The notes: a model not told the origin generated them from the sequence alone. Numbered from the stretch's first letter, positions 33,801 through 43,030 are shown. The stretch is DNA of 43,687 bases from Flaviaesturariibacter aridisoli (GCF_004343705.1 NZ_SKFH01000031.1:1-43687); one strand, 5' to 3'. Program-made: numbers and translations.

Positions 33801-36800
33801 CGGCCGTGCTGAACGAGGGCGAAGCGAGCTTCGTATTGGTCACGCTGCCCGAACCACCGCCGTCCGGCTTGGCCATCACGAACTGTGCTCCTTCGATGCT
33901 GAAGTTCGAGAAGGTAGCCGCACCGGTCGTACCGGTAAAGGGAGCCGCCTGGGCTGCCCAGTCCACATTCGTGATCGGTATCGAACTACCGTTGACCGAA
34001 GCGCTGGTAATGGTCCAAGCAGCCGTTCCCGAGTTGAAGTTTTCGCTGAACAGGTTCGTCGTACCACCGTTGGTGACGGTGGAGGCGGCCGTAAGCTGCA
34101 GCGAAGAGCCAAGGCAAAGGTTGGTTGCCGTGGCGGGCGTTACCGTGATCGGACCCGGGTAGCCGGCAAAGGTGAGTGCCGTTGCAGCCGAAGTGGCCGA
34201 GCAACCGGTGGCGGCATCGGTCACTTTTACCGAGTAAGAACCGGCAGCGCTGGCCGTATAGGTGGCCGCCGTTGCCGTAGAAATATTCGATGCACCGAGG
34301 AGCCACTGGTAAGAAGGCGTAGCGGCGTTCGTGGTGGCCGTCAGCACCTGGCTCGAAGCGCAAACCGCTTGCGTGCCATTGGGGCTCACCGTAGTCACCG
34401 GGAGGGCATTGACCGTCACCGTTACGGACTTCGTTGCGGTTGTGCCGCAATTGTCAGTAGCCGTAACTGTGTAGGTTGTCGTTGTTGCGGGAGTAACGCT
34501 GATGGAGGCGCCGGTGCCGGCGGGGTTACCGTTACCGTCGGTCCAGGTGAACGTATACGGGGCGCCACCTCCGTCGGCCGTAGCCGCCAGGGTGCTGCTG
34601 CCGCCGGCGCAGATGGTCGGGGTGCCGGCCGTTGCTGTTGCGATCAGCGCAGAACCCACATTCACGCTCACCGTGGCGGTGCTGGCACAACCCGTGCCCG
34701 CGTTCGTGGCGGTCGCCGTAAACACCTGCACACCCGGGGTGGCCGGTGCCGTAGCCGTTACCGAGGCGCCGCTGAGGCCGCCGGGGTTCCAGGCCCAGTT
34801 ACGATTAGCCGTCTGGCTGGTGCCGATCTGCGCGCCGAACGTCGTTACCGGGCGGTTAGATAAAGTAGAACCTCCCGACGCCGTGGTGCAGGCGTTTGCG
34901 GCGGTGAGGTACACGGCACGGACGCCGGTCGTCGTGGCCAGTGAGACCGTCGAAGACGTACTAGCTACGCCGTCGTGGCAGATCTGTACGATCACGTTGG
35001 ACGTACCATCCCAGAGGAAGGGCGTCGTAAAGGTGTGCGTGTTGATGCCGGCGACAGCGGAATACGTAGCAGGAGGAAGCACTGTGGTCAGTGTGCTTGT
35101 GTTGAAGGTCGACGTCAGGGCGGTGGCGCTGGTGGCACCCATCCTGATGGTGAAGTTGGGCATCGCACCGGTACCTACCGACGTAACGTTGAAGGCAATC
35201 GAGGCAATGTTTCCTGCGGAAACGCCGGCTGCCGTCAGGTCTGCCGCTGTGTACAGGTATTGCGTTTTCATATCCGCACCTGCACCCGAGCGGTAGGGGC
35301 TGCCGGTAGTGCTGGTGGAGCCTTGCGTACCGACAACGGTAGTTCCCGCACCGACTTCAATGCTCGTAGCGGCGAGAGTCACCGCGCCGCCCGGGCATAC
35401 ATTGAGCGGGCTGGCGGTGATCGTGCTGATGGTGGGGTTCGGGTTTACCGTTACGGCAACCGTCGCAACGGCCACGCAGTTCGTTCCGGCATCGGTAGCC
35501 GTCACCGTATAGGTGTAGCTGCCTGCAACCGTCGGTACCACGGCAGCCGGGTTGCCGGCCACCGAACCTGAAGGAATACCCGAGCCGGCAGCAGGGCTGG
35601 CCGTCCAGGCGAAGGTGTAGTTATTGGTAGCACCAGTTTGAACGGCCGACAGCGAGAGGCTGCCGTTGGCGCATACAGGGCCGTTAGCGGATGCCGTGAC
35701 GGCATCGGGCGTGATCACCGTTACGGTCACCGGCGTGCGGGGGCCATCGCAACCAGTGGTCGCATTGCGCTCGGCAACATAGAACGTCGTCGTCGCACCT
35801 ACCGCCGTGCCGTAGGTCGTGGATGTGCTCGTTTGCAGGGCAGTACCACCCGAAGCCTGGTCGTACCAGACGAACACGGGGCTGCTCAGACCGCTGGTGG
35901 AGCTGACGGAGGCCAGCGGCACCTGCACACCGCAATGGATGGAGTTGGAAGCCGTCGGCGCCGTGGGAAGCGGGTTCACCGTGACGTTTGCCGTTGCCGT
36001 AACCGAGCAACCGGTGGCCGGGATGGTAGCGGTAACCGTGTAGGGTTGCGTCAGCGGCGTGGTGCCGGGGTTATCGGCAATGGCCGTTGTGCTGGCGCCG
36101 CTCAGGTTGCCGGGAGCCCAGCTCCAGTTGTACTGGCCATTGAGGCTCGCATTGACCGTACCGCCGAAGATCACCTTGGGACGCTCGGACCAGTAGTCGT
36201 AATCGTAGTCGAAGGCACCGGTGTTGAACGACGAGGTCGCATTGAAGATTGTATTGGCCGAAACTTCATCGGCAACGATCGCCGACGAAGAAACGAACGA
36301 CGTGAGGTCGGTACGCACGGCGCTGGAAATGCCGCCGGTGTTCACGTTGCTGAACGAAACGCTCACCACGATGTTCGAGGTGCCGTTCCAGTTGAAGGGC
36401 GTTGTGAACGTATACGTGTTGATACCCGCCGTGATCGCCTGGGCCGAATTGGTATAAACCGTGGTCAGTCCCGTGGTGATCGGCGCATCGATCGGCGCTG
36501 TGTTGGCCGTCGTGTGTCCCATCGCAATACGGAAGCCGTTGAGCGGCGTGGTACCCACCGTCGTTACGTCAAACGCAAGGCTGGTGATGTTGCCGGCGCG
36601 CAGACCGGCGGCCTGCAGTTCGGCGGGTTTGAAGATGTATTGCGTTTTAGAAGCTCCGTAGTCGTGGTTGTACGGCGAAATGCCCATGGAAGACGAGGTG
36701 TTGGCGCCCGCGCCCTGCGTAGCCGTTCCAGGTCCGTTGCCGGAGGAAAGAGCGCTGAGCGCTATGGTGGCGCCGGAGCAGACAACCGAAGGCGTGGCAG

Positions 36801-39800
36801 AAACAACCGGCATTACCGGGAGGGGGTTAATCGTTACGGTAACCGCCGAATTCGTAACGCAGCCGGCCGAAGCATCGGTTGCAGTCACGGTGTAGGTGTA
36901 GGTGCCGGCGGCGGTGGGTGTAACCGAAGCCGTAGCGCCCGAGGCGCTGCCCGGGATACCCGAACCCGTGGCGGGAGCAGCGGTCCAGGCATAAGCGTAG
37001 GTATTACCCGAGCCGGTCTGTGCCACCGACAGGCTGAGCGGGTTGCCGAGGCAGACCGGTCCGTTGGAAGAAGCCGTCACCGCGTCGGGCGCGTTGACCG
37101 TAACCGTCACCGCTGTGCGGTTGCTCTCGCAACCTGCTGCCGACACTTCCGAAACGTAGAAGGTCGTCGTCTGGCTGATGGCGGTCTGGTAAGTAGTCTG
37201 CGTACCGGTTTGCAGCGCAGTGCCACCTTCGGCGAGGCTGTACCACTTGAAGGTGGGCGTAGCAACGCCGGTGGTCGAAGCCACTGAAGCCGTCGGAACC
37301 GCCAGGCCACACTGTATGGAGCTGGTGGCCGTCGGGGCAGCCGGGGTCGGGTTGACCGAAACGTTGACGGTGGATGTATTCGAGCAGCCCGTCAGGGGAC
37401 TGGTTACCGACACCGTATAGACCTGCGTCACCGGGCTGCCGCTGTTGTTGGCCGGTGCTGTTGCTGATACGGAAGCACCGCTGAGGCCGCCGGGGTTCCA
37501 GGTCCAGGTGAGGTTGGGGGTGGCGTCACCGTTGATCGACTGGCCGGTGAAGATCATGTCGGGCAGGTTGGTCACACCCGAAGCGGTGCTGGTGCCGGTG
37601 CCGCCGCAAATATTTGCATTGTCATTATAGGTACCGTAAACGGCGTTGTACGATTTGGAGGTCGCCGAAACCGTCGATGACGACGTATACACGGTACCGC
37701 CCGTGCCGGCGGGATCCAGGGCGAAGCAAATGTCGATCACGATGTTGGAGGTGCCGTCCCAGTTGAAGGGGGTAGCAAACGGGATCGTCTTGTTGCCGCT
37801 GGTAGTCACGGCGGGGTACACGGCGGGGCCGTACACGGTGGTAAAGGTCGGCGTGAGGTAGCCGCTGAGCGCGGTGGCGCTGGTGGCAGCCATCTTCACG
37901 GTATAATCGGTGAAGGGGTTGGTGCTGACACCACTTGTCACTTTGAAAGCAACGCTGCTGATGTTACCCGCGCGCAGGCCCGCGGCCGTAAGGTCGGAAG
38001 CGCGAACGAGGTATTGCGTATGCACGGCCTCCCAGCCCTGGCTGAACGGAGAGATACCGGCGGTGGAAGTAGAGGTGCTGGCGTTGCCCAATGTAGCCGT
38101 ACCCGCGCCGAGGCCGATGCTCGTAGCGTTCAGGCTGATGGTCGTTCCGGGACAGGCCGTGGTCGGCGTAGCCGTGATGGTGCTGATCGGGGGCGGAGCC
38201 GTGATCGTTACCGTCGCAGTAGCCGTCGTGGTGCAGCTGCCGTCCACCGCCGTAACGGTATACGTATACGTACCGGCGGCAGTAGGCGTTACCGAGGCAG
38301 GGTTGCCGCTTACAGAGCCGCTCGGGATGCCCGATCCGGCAGCCGGCGAAGCTGTCCAGGTGTAGCTGTAGTTTTGCGTGCTTCCCTGCTGGCTGGCCGA
38401 AAGGGAAATCGGGGTGCCGGGGCAAACGTTGTTTCCATTGCTGGCGGCCGTCACCGCGTCGGGAGCAGCCACCGTTACGGTCACTGCCGTGCGGCTGCCT
38501 TCGCAACCCGTTGTGCTGTTGAGTTCGGAAACGTAGAAGGTCGTATTGGCACTGACGGCAGAAGCATACGTCGTAGAAGTGCTGCTTTGCAGCGGGCTGC
38601 CGCCGGTCTCGGCTGCGTACCAACGAAAGGTCGGGTTGCCCTGGCCGCTGGTGGAGGCTACCGATGCCGTGGGCACCTGCGTACCGCATTGCGTGGAATT
38701 GGAAGCCGACGGCGCCGAAGGCGTTTGGTTGACATTCACCGTCACACCCGCTGCCGATACCGCCGTGGAGCAACCGTTTACGTCGTTGCCCAACACAAAG
38801 TAGGTCGTGATGTTATTGGGATTCACCGTAAAAGAGTTGCCCGTAGTAGTGCTGCCATCGCTCCAGGTATACGAACTGATACCGGTTACGGCAGCGCCGC
38901 CACCCACATTGGGGCTGGAGATGTTCAGCATGTATTCTTCGAACTCACCGTACGACACCGATTGCGTCGGGCTGGTCACCAGCGACGTCTCGGTAACGAT
39001 AAGGCGCATGCGCGTCAGGCCGTTTCTGGCCGAAGCGGGAACGGTGAACGTGCCGGTTTCTGTATGCGCGCCCGAAATCAGCGCGGCCGAGGAGTATACC
39101 TGTTCCCCGGCGTCGTTGTAGTCGCCATCGCGGTTGTAGTCAATATAAATGGCCATGGCATGGTTGAATGCCGAGGTCCCGTTTTGTACGGAGGTCAGCG
39201 AGAAGCTGTAGTTCTCACCCGCGGTAAGCGCATAGGGTCCGAAGGCGGTATAGTTGGCAAAGCCGCCGGCCGTGCCGGTAGCGGTGCCGATCGTACCCAC
39301 CAGCGAGTTGCGGGCCGAGGTATTGTTCAGGATCTCGGTAGCGCCCTTCGTGATCGTGACGTTGCCGAGGTCTTCATCCGTTGTGGCATTCGACACGGAC
39401 GGTGTCGAATAAGTGGCGGTAGACAGCGGACGGCTGGCGGAAGCGGTCAGGGTTACCGGGCTGCCGCTGCAGACCGTGGCCAGCGAAGCACTGATTGCCA
39501 TATCGATGCCGGTCAGGATGTTGTCCTGGAACGACGCACCGGTTTGTGTCGCCGTCAGTCCGTTGACGTCCGTAGCGGTTACGCTCCAGGTAACAACAGC
39601 ATTCGAGGGTGTTACGGCGGGGATCGTTCCGGTCCACGTCGTGCCAGCGGAATTGGTCAGGCTGATCGTACCTGCGGCCGTACCGTTCACCGAGTAGGCG
39701 AGCGACACCGTGCTGATCGAAACCGCTGAAGTAACCGTTACCGATACGTTGTGCGCCACGCTGCCCGAGCAGCGGTCGCCGGCTGCGGCTGTTGCCGTGG

Positions 39801-42792
39801 GCGTACCCACGGTCGGCGGTGCCAGCGTTCCCATCAGGTAATAACCGGGAAGGCTGCTGACGGCCGGAGCGATCGAGGTCAGCGACGAAGCAGTGAGTGT
39901 CGCCTGGCCGCCGCCTACAATATTATAGGTGCCGGTTTGCGTAGCGCTGCTGCCGATACCGTTGTTCGAGCCGCGGGTATCATTGAGCCTCACCAGCGAG
40001 CCGGTAAAGTTGCCGGCACCCGAAAGGATACCAACCTGCCAGTAGCGGTTCGTGGCGAGGGTGCTGAAGGCCGCACCTGCTGTGCCGCCGGCACTGGCAT
40101 CAAACACTTCGGCCTGCACCACAACGGTACCACCGCTGTTGGTCGTCGGCGTAACGAGTTCAAAAGGATTATAGCTGCCCTTACCGACAGGGAACGTAAA
40201 GGTGCCGGTGCTGTTGCTCGCGGGGAGCGTGCGGGCAAGCGGTCCGTTTACGTAGGAAGTCGTGGAGCCGCCGGTTACACTGGCTGCCGTCGTACCCGAA
40301 ATGGTCAGCAGGTTCGAGGCGTCGGTGTTCACCTTGCCCGCGGTCAGCGTCAGCGTGCCGATCGAAAGCGGGCCGCCGGCGATGGTAAGGTTGTTCGTGT
40401 TGTTGATCGTAGCCGCCGTGATCGAGCGGGAGGGCGGAATCTCCAGGCCGGTCGTGCGCGGCGTTCCTTCCTGCGAATACAGGATCGTGTACGTACCCGT
40501 ACCCAGGTTGAACGTCGGCGCTACGTCGAAGGAGCCGCCGGTGTTGGCAAACGCAGCCGCACCGATCTGAACGACGACGGATGCTGCGGCGCCGGTACCA
40601 AGTGTCAGTTTGTTGCTGTTGGTGATTTGTCCCTGGAACAGGTTCACCCGCAGGGTCGTGATGACGTTGCTGTGCGTGATCGTAAGGCCCGTATTCTGGT
40701 TGCTCAGCGCTGCGAGTCCGGCTGTAAACGTGCCGGAGCCGGCCAGCGTCTGGGTAGACGAGGAGGGCGAGAAGAAGGAAAGCACACTGCCTGCCGTAGT
40801 CCCGGTAACCGTACCGTTGTTGGTGAAGGTGCTGCTGCGTTCCTGCAACTGGACGCCGTTGAGGTTCAACGTGGTTCCGGCGCTGATCGTCACGTCGCCA
40901 TAGGCATTCGTGGCGCCCGCGAGGGTCAGGTTCTTATTGCCGTTCGTGGTGTTGGTTACGGTGGCCGGGATGGAACCGATCGTGCGGAAAGTAAAGTTGG
41001 TGGCCGTCGCGCTGGTACCGATGTTGAGGGTGCCGCCGGTAATAGCGGTCGTGGTTGGGACCACGTTCCAGTCGTATTGCGTTGTGGCTGCTGTCGAGGC
41101 CTGCACGAGATTCACAATGCCACCACTCATCGTGAAGGTCGATCCGGTGAAGTTCATCGAGCCACTCGAGTTGGTACTTTGACCCGAGGTACTGAGGTTT
41201 ACAGTGCCACCGGTAATGGTCATGTTGCCGCTGGTGAGGGCCAGGCGGCCAGCGCTGTTGAAGGTACCGCCGTCAATCGTAAAATTGGAAGTGGACGAAG
41301 CGCCGGTCATCGAGTTACCGGAGGCCGTACCCACCGTAAACGTACCGGCAGAAACGCGCAGGGCGCCGGTTAGTGTGGGGGAGCCGTTGAGGCCCGTGAC
41401 CGTGGCGTTGGCGTTGTTCATCCAAAAGCCGCCGGTGCTGGGAATTGTATAGGCCGTCGCATTGAACACGGGGCCGCTGTAGGCATTCGTGCCGCCAAGG
41501 ATAAACTGGCCATTGGAAATAGACAGGAATCCGTTCGCATTCGAGCCTTGCACCGTAAGCGTGCCACCGGGCGCGAAGGTCAATGTCGTGGCGGTAGACG
41601 TACCCTTGTTCAGGGTGACACCGGTTGATTGCCGCAGGTTGGTAATAGAAGACGTACCATTGGTCCAGGTTGCGTTTGCCGCACCCGAGAAGGTGATTTG
41701 CGCGCCGGCCGTATTGCCATTGGTGCTGAAGTCGATCGTACCATTGTTCGTCAGGTTGCCGGCAATGTTCAGCGCATGCGTCGTCATCGTGCCGGAGGCG
41801 GCCGATTTCAAGCTGGCCCCGGTGTTAACTGTTACATTACCGGAAACGGTCAGGGTCTGCGCAGCAGTGGCGTTGTACACCAGATTGCCCGAAGTGCCGC
41901 CGCCAACGGTAAGGTTGCCGACAGAAGGGTTTCCTGCGGAAGCATCGATAGTCACCGTGGCGCCGTCGGCAATGGTGACGTTATCACCGGCCGAGGGAAC
42001 AACGCCGCCCACCCAGGTAGCGGTGGAACTCCAGTTACCACCGGTGGCGGTAGAGCTGATGTTGCCGGGCGCTGCTGAGACGAGGCTGATCTCGTCGAGC
42101 GCCGCAGGCGGGTTCGCAATGGTGGTCACGTCCGATTGCCATACGAAAATTAGCCGCCCGGTCTGCCCCGCGAGGTTGGTAAAGAAGGTCATGGTCGTAG
42201 TGTTCCAGCTGGTAGAATTCAGCTTGTACATACCACTCACAGCGCCGTTACCGGATTGCTGGTAGGAACTGCTCACAGAGCTATTGGAGGTTGTCGGTGT
42301 TACAGTCGTTGGTGCAAAGTACACCTTCATGTTATCCCAATCGCTGGTGGTCGTGCCTTCACCTCCAGCTTTCCATCTGAAAGAAAGCGTCAGCTTGGTT
42401 TCCCCGGCGGGTATTGAAATATCTCTGTAAATAGAAACTGATTTACTTAATTCCGAATAGGTCCAACCGGTACCGCCATTCGCACTTACATAGGCGGCGC
42501 GGCTGCCGGCACTGGTGCCCGGGGAAACAATATTCCCGGTCACCCAGCCATCGGTGGTGGAATTAACAGCCGTCCAGCCGTTGGCGGCCAGCGTTGCTCC
42601 CGTCTCAAATCCGCCGTCACCAGCCGGAGCGATCAGGGTGGTTTGCGCCTGCACCACCCCTCCTACTGCAAAGGCAGCCAGGAAGGCAAGCAAACGTCGC
42701 CCGAAGCGGGCTTTGCGGTTTTGGGAGGACCCGGACATAGCCGGGCAGGGGGCAGCCGCGTGCGCGACCGCCGGAGCAGTGTGCTGACTCAT
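30586..42792 (-). CDS. Giant T9SS-secreted surface protein with Ig/PKD-like modules
   Basis: 4068 residues. The signal peptide core (GRRLLAFLAAFAVGG) ends at VQAQ (about residue 50); the ATG at 42792 is used, though an ATG at 42738 (MSGSSQNRKAR) is also in frame. In order: an anchor-J/MAM-like domain (about 50-240); a long Asn/Thr/Gly-rich beta-helix-like region (about 245-830); a GEVED-type domain (about 1133-1294, with YIDYNRDGDYNDAGEQVY); three tandem modules (1357-2712); an anchor-J-like domain (about 2911-3091); a run of at least four ~90-residue PKD-like units (about 3531-3968); and a type A T9SS sorting domain (GPNPTQNRVTVFY to QVIKL). It should be exported through the outer membrane and held on the surface or released. 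No catalytic motif is seen, so adhesion or matrix function is an inference. Confidence 0.9.
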   Translation of the reverse strand: MSQHTAPAVAHAAAPCPAMSGSSQNRKARFGRRLLAFLAAFAVGGVVQAQTTLIAPAGDGGFETGATLAANGWTAVNSTTDGWVTGNIVSPGTSAGSRAAYVSANGGTGWTYSELSKSVSIYRDISIPAGETKLTLSFRWKAGGEGTTTSDWDNMKVYFAPTTVTPTTSNSSVSSSYQQSGNGAVSGMYKLNSTSWNTTTMTFFTNLAGQTGRLIFVWQSDVTTIANPPAALDEISLVSAAPGNISSTATGGNWSSTATWVGGVVPSAGDNVTIADGATVTIDASAGNPSVGNLTVGGGTSGNLVYNATAAQTLTVSGNVTVNTGASLKSAASGTMTTHALNIAGNLTNNGTIDFSTNGNTAGAQITFSGAANATWTNGTSSITNLRQSTGVTLNKGTSTATTLTFAPGGTLTVQGSNANGFLSISNGQFILGGTNAYSGPVFNATAYTIPSTGGFWMNNANATVTGLNGSPTLTGALRVSAGTFTVGTASGNSMTGASSTSNFTIDGGTFNSAGRLALTSGNMTITGGTVNLSTSGQSTNSSGSMNFTGSTFTMSGGIVNLVQASTAATTQYDWNVVPTTTAITGGTLNIGTSATATNFTFRTIGSIPATVTNTTNGNKNLTLAGATNAYGDVTISAGTTLNLNGVQLQERSSTFTNNGTVTGTTAGSVLSFFSPSSSTQTLAGSGTFTAGLAALSNQNTGLTITHSNVITTLRVNLFQGQITNSNKLTLGTGAAASVVVQIGAAAFANTGGSFDVAPTFNLGTGTYTILYSQEGTPRTTGLEIPPSRSITAATINNTNNLTIAGGPLSIGTLTLTAGKVNTDASNLLTISGTTAASVTGGSTTSYVNGPLARTLPASNSTGTFTFPVGKGSYNPFELVTPTTNSGGTVVVQAEVFDASAGGTAGAAFSTLATNRYWQVGILSGAGNFTGSLVRLNDTRGSNNGIGSSATQTGTYNIVGGGQATLTASSLTSIAPAVSSLPGYYLMGTLAPPTVGTPTATAAAGDRCSGSVAHNVSVTVTSAVSISTVSLAYSVNGTAAGTISLTNSAGTTWTGTIPAVTPSNAVVTWSVTATDVNGLTATQTGASFQDNILTGIDMAISASLATVCSGSPVTLTASASRPLSTATYSTPSVSNATTDEDLGNVTITKGATEILNNTSARNSLVGTIGTATGTAGGFANYTAFGPYALTAGENYSFSLTSVQNGTSAFNHAMAIYIDYNRDGDYNDAGEQVYSSAALISGAHTETGTFTVPASARNGLTRMRLIVTETSLVTSPTQSVSYGEFEEYMLNISSPNVGGGAAVTGISSYTWSDGSTTTGNSFTVNPNNITTYFVLGNDVNGCSTAVSAAGVTVNVNQTPSAPSASNSTQCGTQVPTASVASTSGQGNPTFRWYAAETGGSPLQSSTSTTYASAVSANTTFYVSELNSTTGCEGSRTAVTVTVAAPDAVTAASNGNNVCPGTPISLSASQQGSTQNYSYTWTASPAAGSGIPSGSVSGNPASVTPTAAGTYTYTVTAVDGSCTTTATATVTITAPPPISTITATPTTACPGTTISLNATSIGLGAGTATLGNASTSTSTAGISPFSQGWEAVHTQYLVRASDLTAAGLRAGNISSVAFKVTSGVSTNPFTDYTVKMAATSATALSGYLTPTFTTVYGPAVYPAVTTSGNKTIPFATPFNWDGTSNIVIDICFALDPAGTGGTVYTSSSTVSATSKSYNAVYGTYNDNANICGGTGTSTASGVTNLPDMIFTGQSINGDATPNLTWTWNPGGLSGASVSATAPANNSGSPVTQVYTVSVTSPLTGCSNTSTVNVSVNPTPAAPTATSSIQCGLAVPTASVASTTGVATPTFKWYSLAEGGTALQTGTQTTYQTAISQTTTFYVSEVSAAGCESNRTAVTVTVNAPDAVTASSNGPVCLGNPLSLSVAQTGSGNTYAYAWTAAPATGSGIPGSASGATASVTPTAAGTYTYTVTATDASAGCVTNSAVTVTINPLPVMPVVSATPSVVCSGATIALSALSSGNGPGTATQGAGANTSSSMGISPYNHDYGASKTQYIFKPAELQAAGLRAGNITSLAFDVTTVGTTPLNGFRIAMGHTTANTAPIDAPITTGLTTVYTNSAQAITAGINTYTFTTPFNWNGTSNIVVSVSFSNVNTGGISSAVRTDLTSFVSSSAIVADEVSANTIFNATSSFNTGAFDYDYDYWSERPKVIFGGTVNASLNGQYNWSWAPGNLSGASTTAIADNPGTTPLTQPYTVTATIPATGCSVTATANVTVNPLPTAPTASNSIHCGVQVPLASVSSTSGLSSPVFVWYDQASGGTALQTSTSTTYGTAVGATTTFYVAERNATTGCDGPRTPVTVTVITPDAVTASANGPVCANGSLSLSAVQTGATNNYTFAWTASPAAGSGIPSGSVAGNPAAVVPTVAGSYTYTVTATDAGTNCVAVATVAVTVNPNPTISTITASPLNVCPGGAVTLAATSIEVGAGTTVVGTQGSTSTTGSPYRSGAGADMKTQYLYTAADLTAAGVSAGNIASIAFNVTSVGTGAMPNFTIRMGATSATALTSTFNTSTLTTVLPPATYSAVAGINTHTFTTPFLWDGTSNVIVQICHDGVASTSSTVSLATTTGVRAVYLTAANACTTASGGSTLSNRPVTTFGAQIGTSQTANRNWAWNPGGLSGASVTATAPATPGVQVFTATATNAGTGCASTATVSVNVGSALIATATAGTPTICAGGSSTLAATADGGGAPYTFTWTDGNGNPAGTGASISVTPATTTTYTVTATDNCGTTATKSVTVTVNALPVTTVSPNGTQAVCASSQVLTATTNAATPSYQWLLGASNISTATAATYTASAAGSYSVKVTDAATGCSATSAATALTFAGYPGPITVTPATATNLCLGSSLQLTAASTVTNGGTTNLFSENFNSGTAAWTITSASVNGSSIPITNVDWAAQAAPFTGTTGAATFSNFSIEGAQFVMAKPDGGGSGSVTNTKLASPSFSTAGYASATLLFQHAYRFNSGDAAAVEYSVNGGAWQNLKSYSASQGTTTSGSQAVVTESIALPAPALNQSNVRVRFSYTSSFGWWWVIDNVRVSVPVTTASLAWTSTANAGIPAPAGTANLANSTVSVTPTAAGAYTYTVTASVPGSACTTTNTVTVTVLTPSTAPATLNASVTGSQCAGTNVILTQTGGSLGDGAHWQWYKDAAFTQAVGGQLTSANAQITVAPTATTSYYLRSEGGSAPCAANVAAASPVTITVFTPSVAGTVSSAQSFCTGGTPADVTLSGPTGAIQWQSATDAAFTQNVVTYASTTATLSGSEIGALTQTRYVRAVVTNGGGCASATSNTITLTVNAFPVQYTVTGAGTYCDGIGRSVGLSGSQVNTSYQLRKGGADQGSPVSGTGAALSFGVQPAGTYTVVATSSTGCSATMAGSAVLSATGPFSAEISAQNSILCSAGNATTITIANGPANGIVTVTTNGANAQTHTLDASGTFQFNTGVLNANATYTITSVSNGSCATPTSIATTVYVGALVADPLPGQSVCPGSTVGPTTFLGNFPAGTTYSWTSTNPAVGLAQTSGSGAALPAFTATNNGNSTIYTDIAVWPNLDVEGCEVRKMVFRISVKPTPTMNTVGNQSLCAGALTAAVNFSGNLAGTTYSWTNSNPAIGMVAQGAGNIPSFTAVNNSNQGTISGTFTVTPYNNGCAGTPTSFSVAVNKASVSLVYPNSPYCPVGPATPRQSGTSGGTYSAPAGVVFYSTSTGEINLGASTAGTYTVTYTMPSAVGGCGGTTTATITILPRATVNTIPNQALCAGAATTLVQPTGTASGYSWVNLNPSVGLAATGTGAVPAFTAVNNTTGIVTAQVNVTPLGNGSSSCNGNAVAFRYTIYPRPAVTPVTVADYCRGVLTAPVTFSSATAGTSFAWTNSNTTIGLGGRGTAGLPAFLAQNPNASAPNTATIIVTPSANKCTGTPYQFTFQVDDCTTQSGGTGSGSGNARMADQVTVGPNPTQNRVTVFYKGSDEGPFTVQLITQYGQVLTKPVSFTGNTYTLDLTGMTAGVYVLQLVNPRTKETVQKQVIKL
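30890..32200 (-). repeat. Array of PKD-like units, about 90 residues each
   Basis: At least four units share the pattern C.G.....V.F....AGT.YSWTN.NP.IGL....G..P.F.A.N, e.g. NQSLCAGALTAAVNFSG and NQALCAGAATTLVQPTG. The last two are the least alike. They form the stalk just before the sorting domain. Confidence 0.8.
33520..34060 (-). other. Choice-of-anchor J-like domain in the giant protein
   Basis: LFSENFNSGTAAWTITSA opens a beta-sandwich with KLASPSFSTAGYASATLLFQ, VEYSVNGGAWQNLKSY and a WWWVIDNVRV end. A related shape occurs once more at the N-terminus (about 50-240). Confidence 0.65.
34657..35970 (-). repeat. Tandem module C (438 residues) of the giant protein
   Basis: Third copy. It opens LPTAPTASNSIHCGVQVP and closes CASTATVSVNV. 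Layout as in module A: Ig-like, second Ig-like, and a third one split by an inserted domain. It is 21 residues shorter than the other two, mainly in the inserted domain. Confidence 0.85.
35971..37347 (-). repeat. Tandem module B (459 residues) of the giant protein
   Basis: Second copy. It opens TPAAPTATSSIQCGLAVP and closes CSVTATANVTVNP. It has the same length in bases (1377) as module A. Confidence 0.88.
37348..38724 (-). repeat. Tandem module A (459 residues) of the giant protein
   Basis: First copy. It opens TPSAPSASNSTQCGTQVP and closes CSNTSTVNVSVNP. Shared landmarks in all copies: FRWY/FKWY/FVWY with GG..LQ, T.TTFYV.E....GC, PDAVTA..NG..C, TYTYTVTA.D, TQYL.....L.AAG..AGNI.S.AF.VT, F.WDGTSN (FNWNGTSN in B) and WNPGGLSGAS (WAPGNLSGAS in B). 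Confidence 0.88.
38912..39395 (-). other. GEVED-type domain in the giant protein
   Basis: SNATTDEDLGNVTI at the start, AIYIDYNRDGDYNDAGEQVY in the middle (calcium-binding-like Asp ladder) and SYGEFEEYMLNI at the end. This pattern defines GEVED domains of large secreted Bacteroidota proteins. Confidence 0.8.
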
Positions 42793-43030
42793 AAAGCAGT
42801 TTTGTTTTGTTTGGCTCTACAGGAAAATGGATCTACTCGGTTGGTCGGTCTGGTCTCTTCTCAAAAAGAATGGGAATGGGAAATTAGGACATTTTTAATA
42901 CGTTTTTAATAACAGACTAAGAGGATTTCCTAACCAAATGTGGAAAACTGCCCTTTTTTCGGCGAAACCGGCCGATTGCCGGACGAAGCCGCGATAGATT
43001 CCTGCAGAAATTCCCGGTCAGGGGCACACG
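42793..43030. other. Upstream region of the giant gene
   Basis: No gene. On the minus strand it gives an A-rich leader (ACAAAACAAAACTG) just before the start codon, and two TATTAAAAA copies 11 bases apart (42892-42911) about 100-120 bases upstream, suggesting a bent or UP-type promoter region. A clear TAnnTTTG box is not seen. Confidence 0.4.

Noticed and set aside
34502-42265. Several long plus-strand open frames (up to 549 residues) opposite the giant gene
   Set aside because: They are Arg/Gly- or Val-rich shadows of a low-complexity Thr/Ser/Ala/Gly protein; none has a start context or domain.
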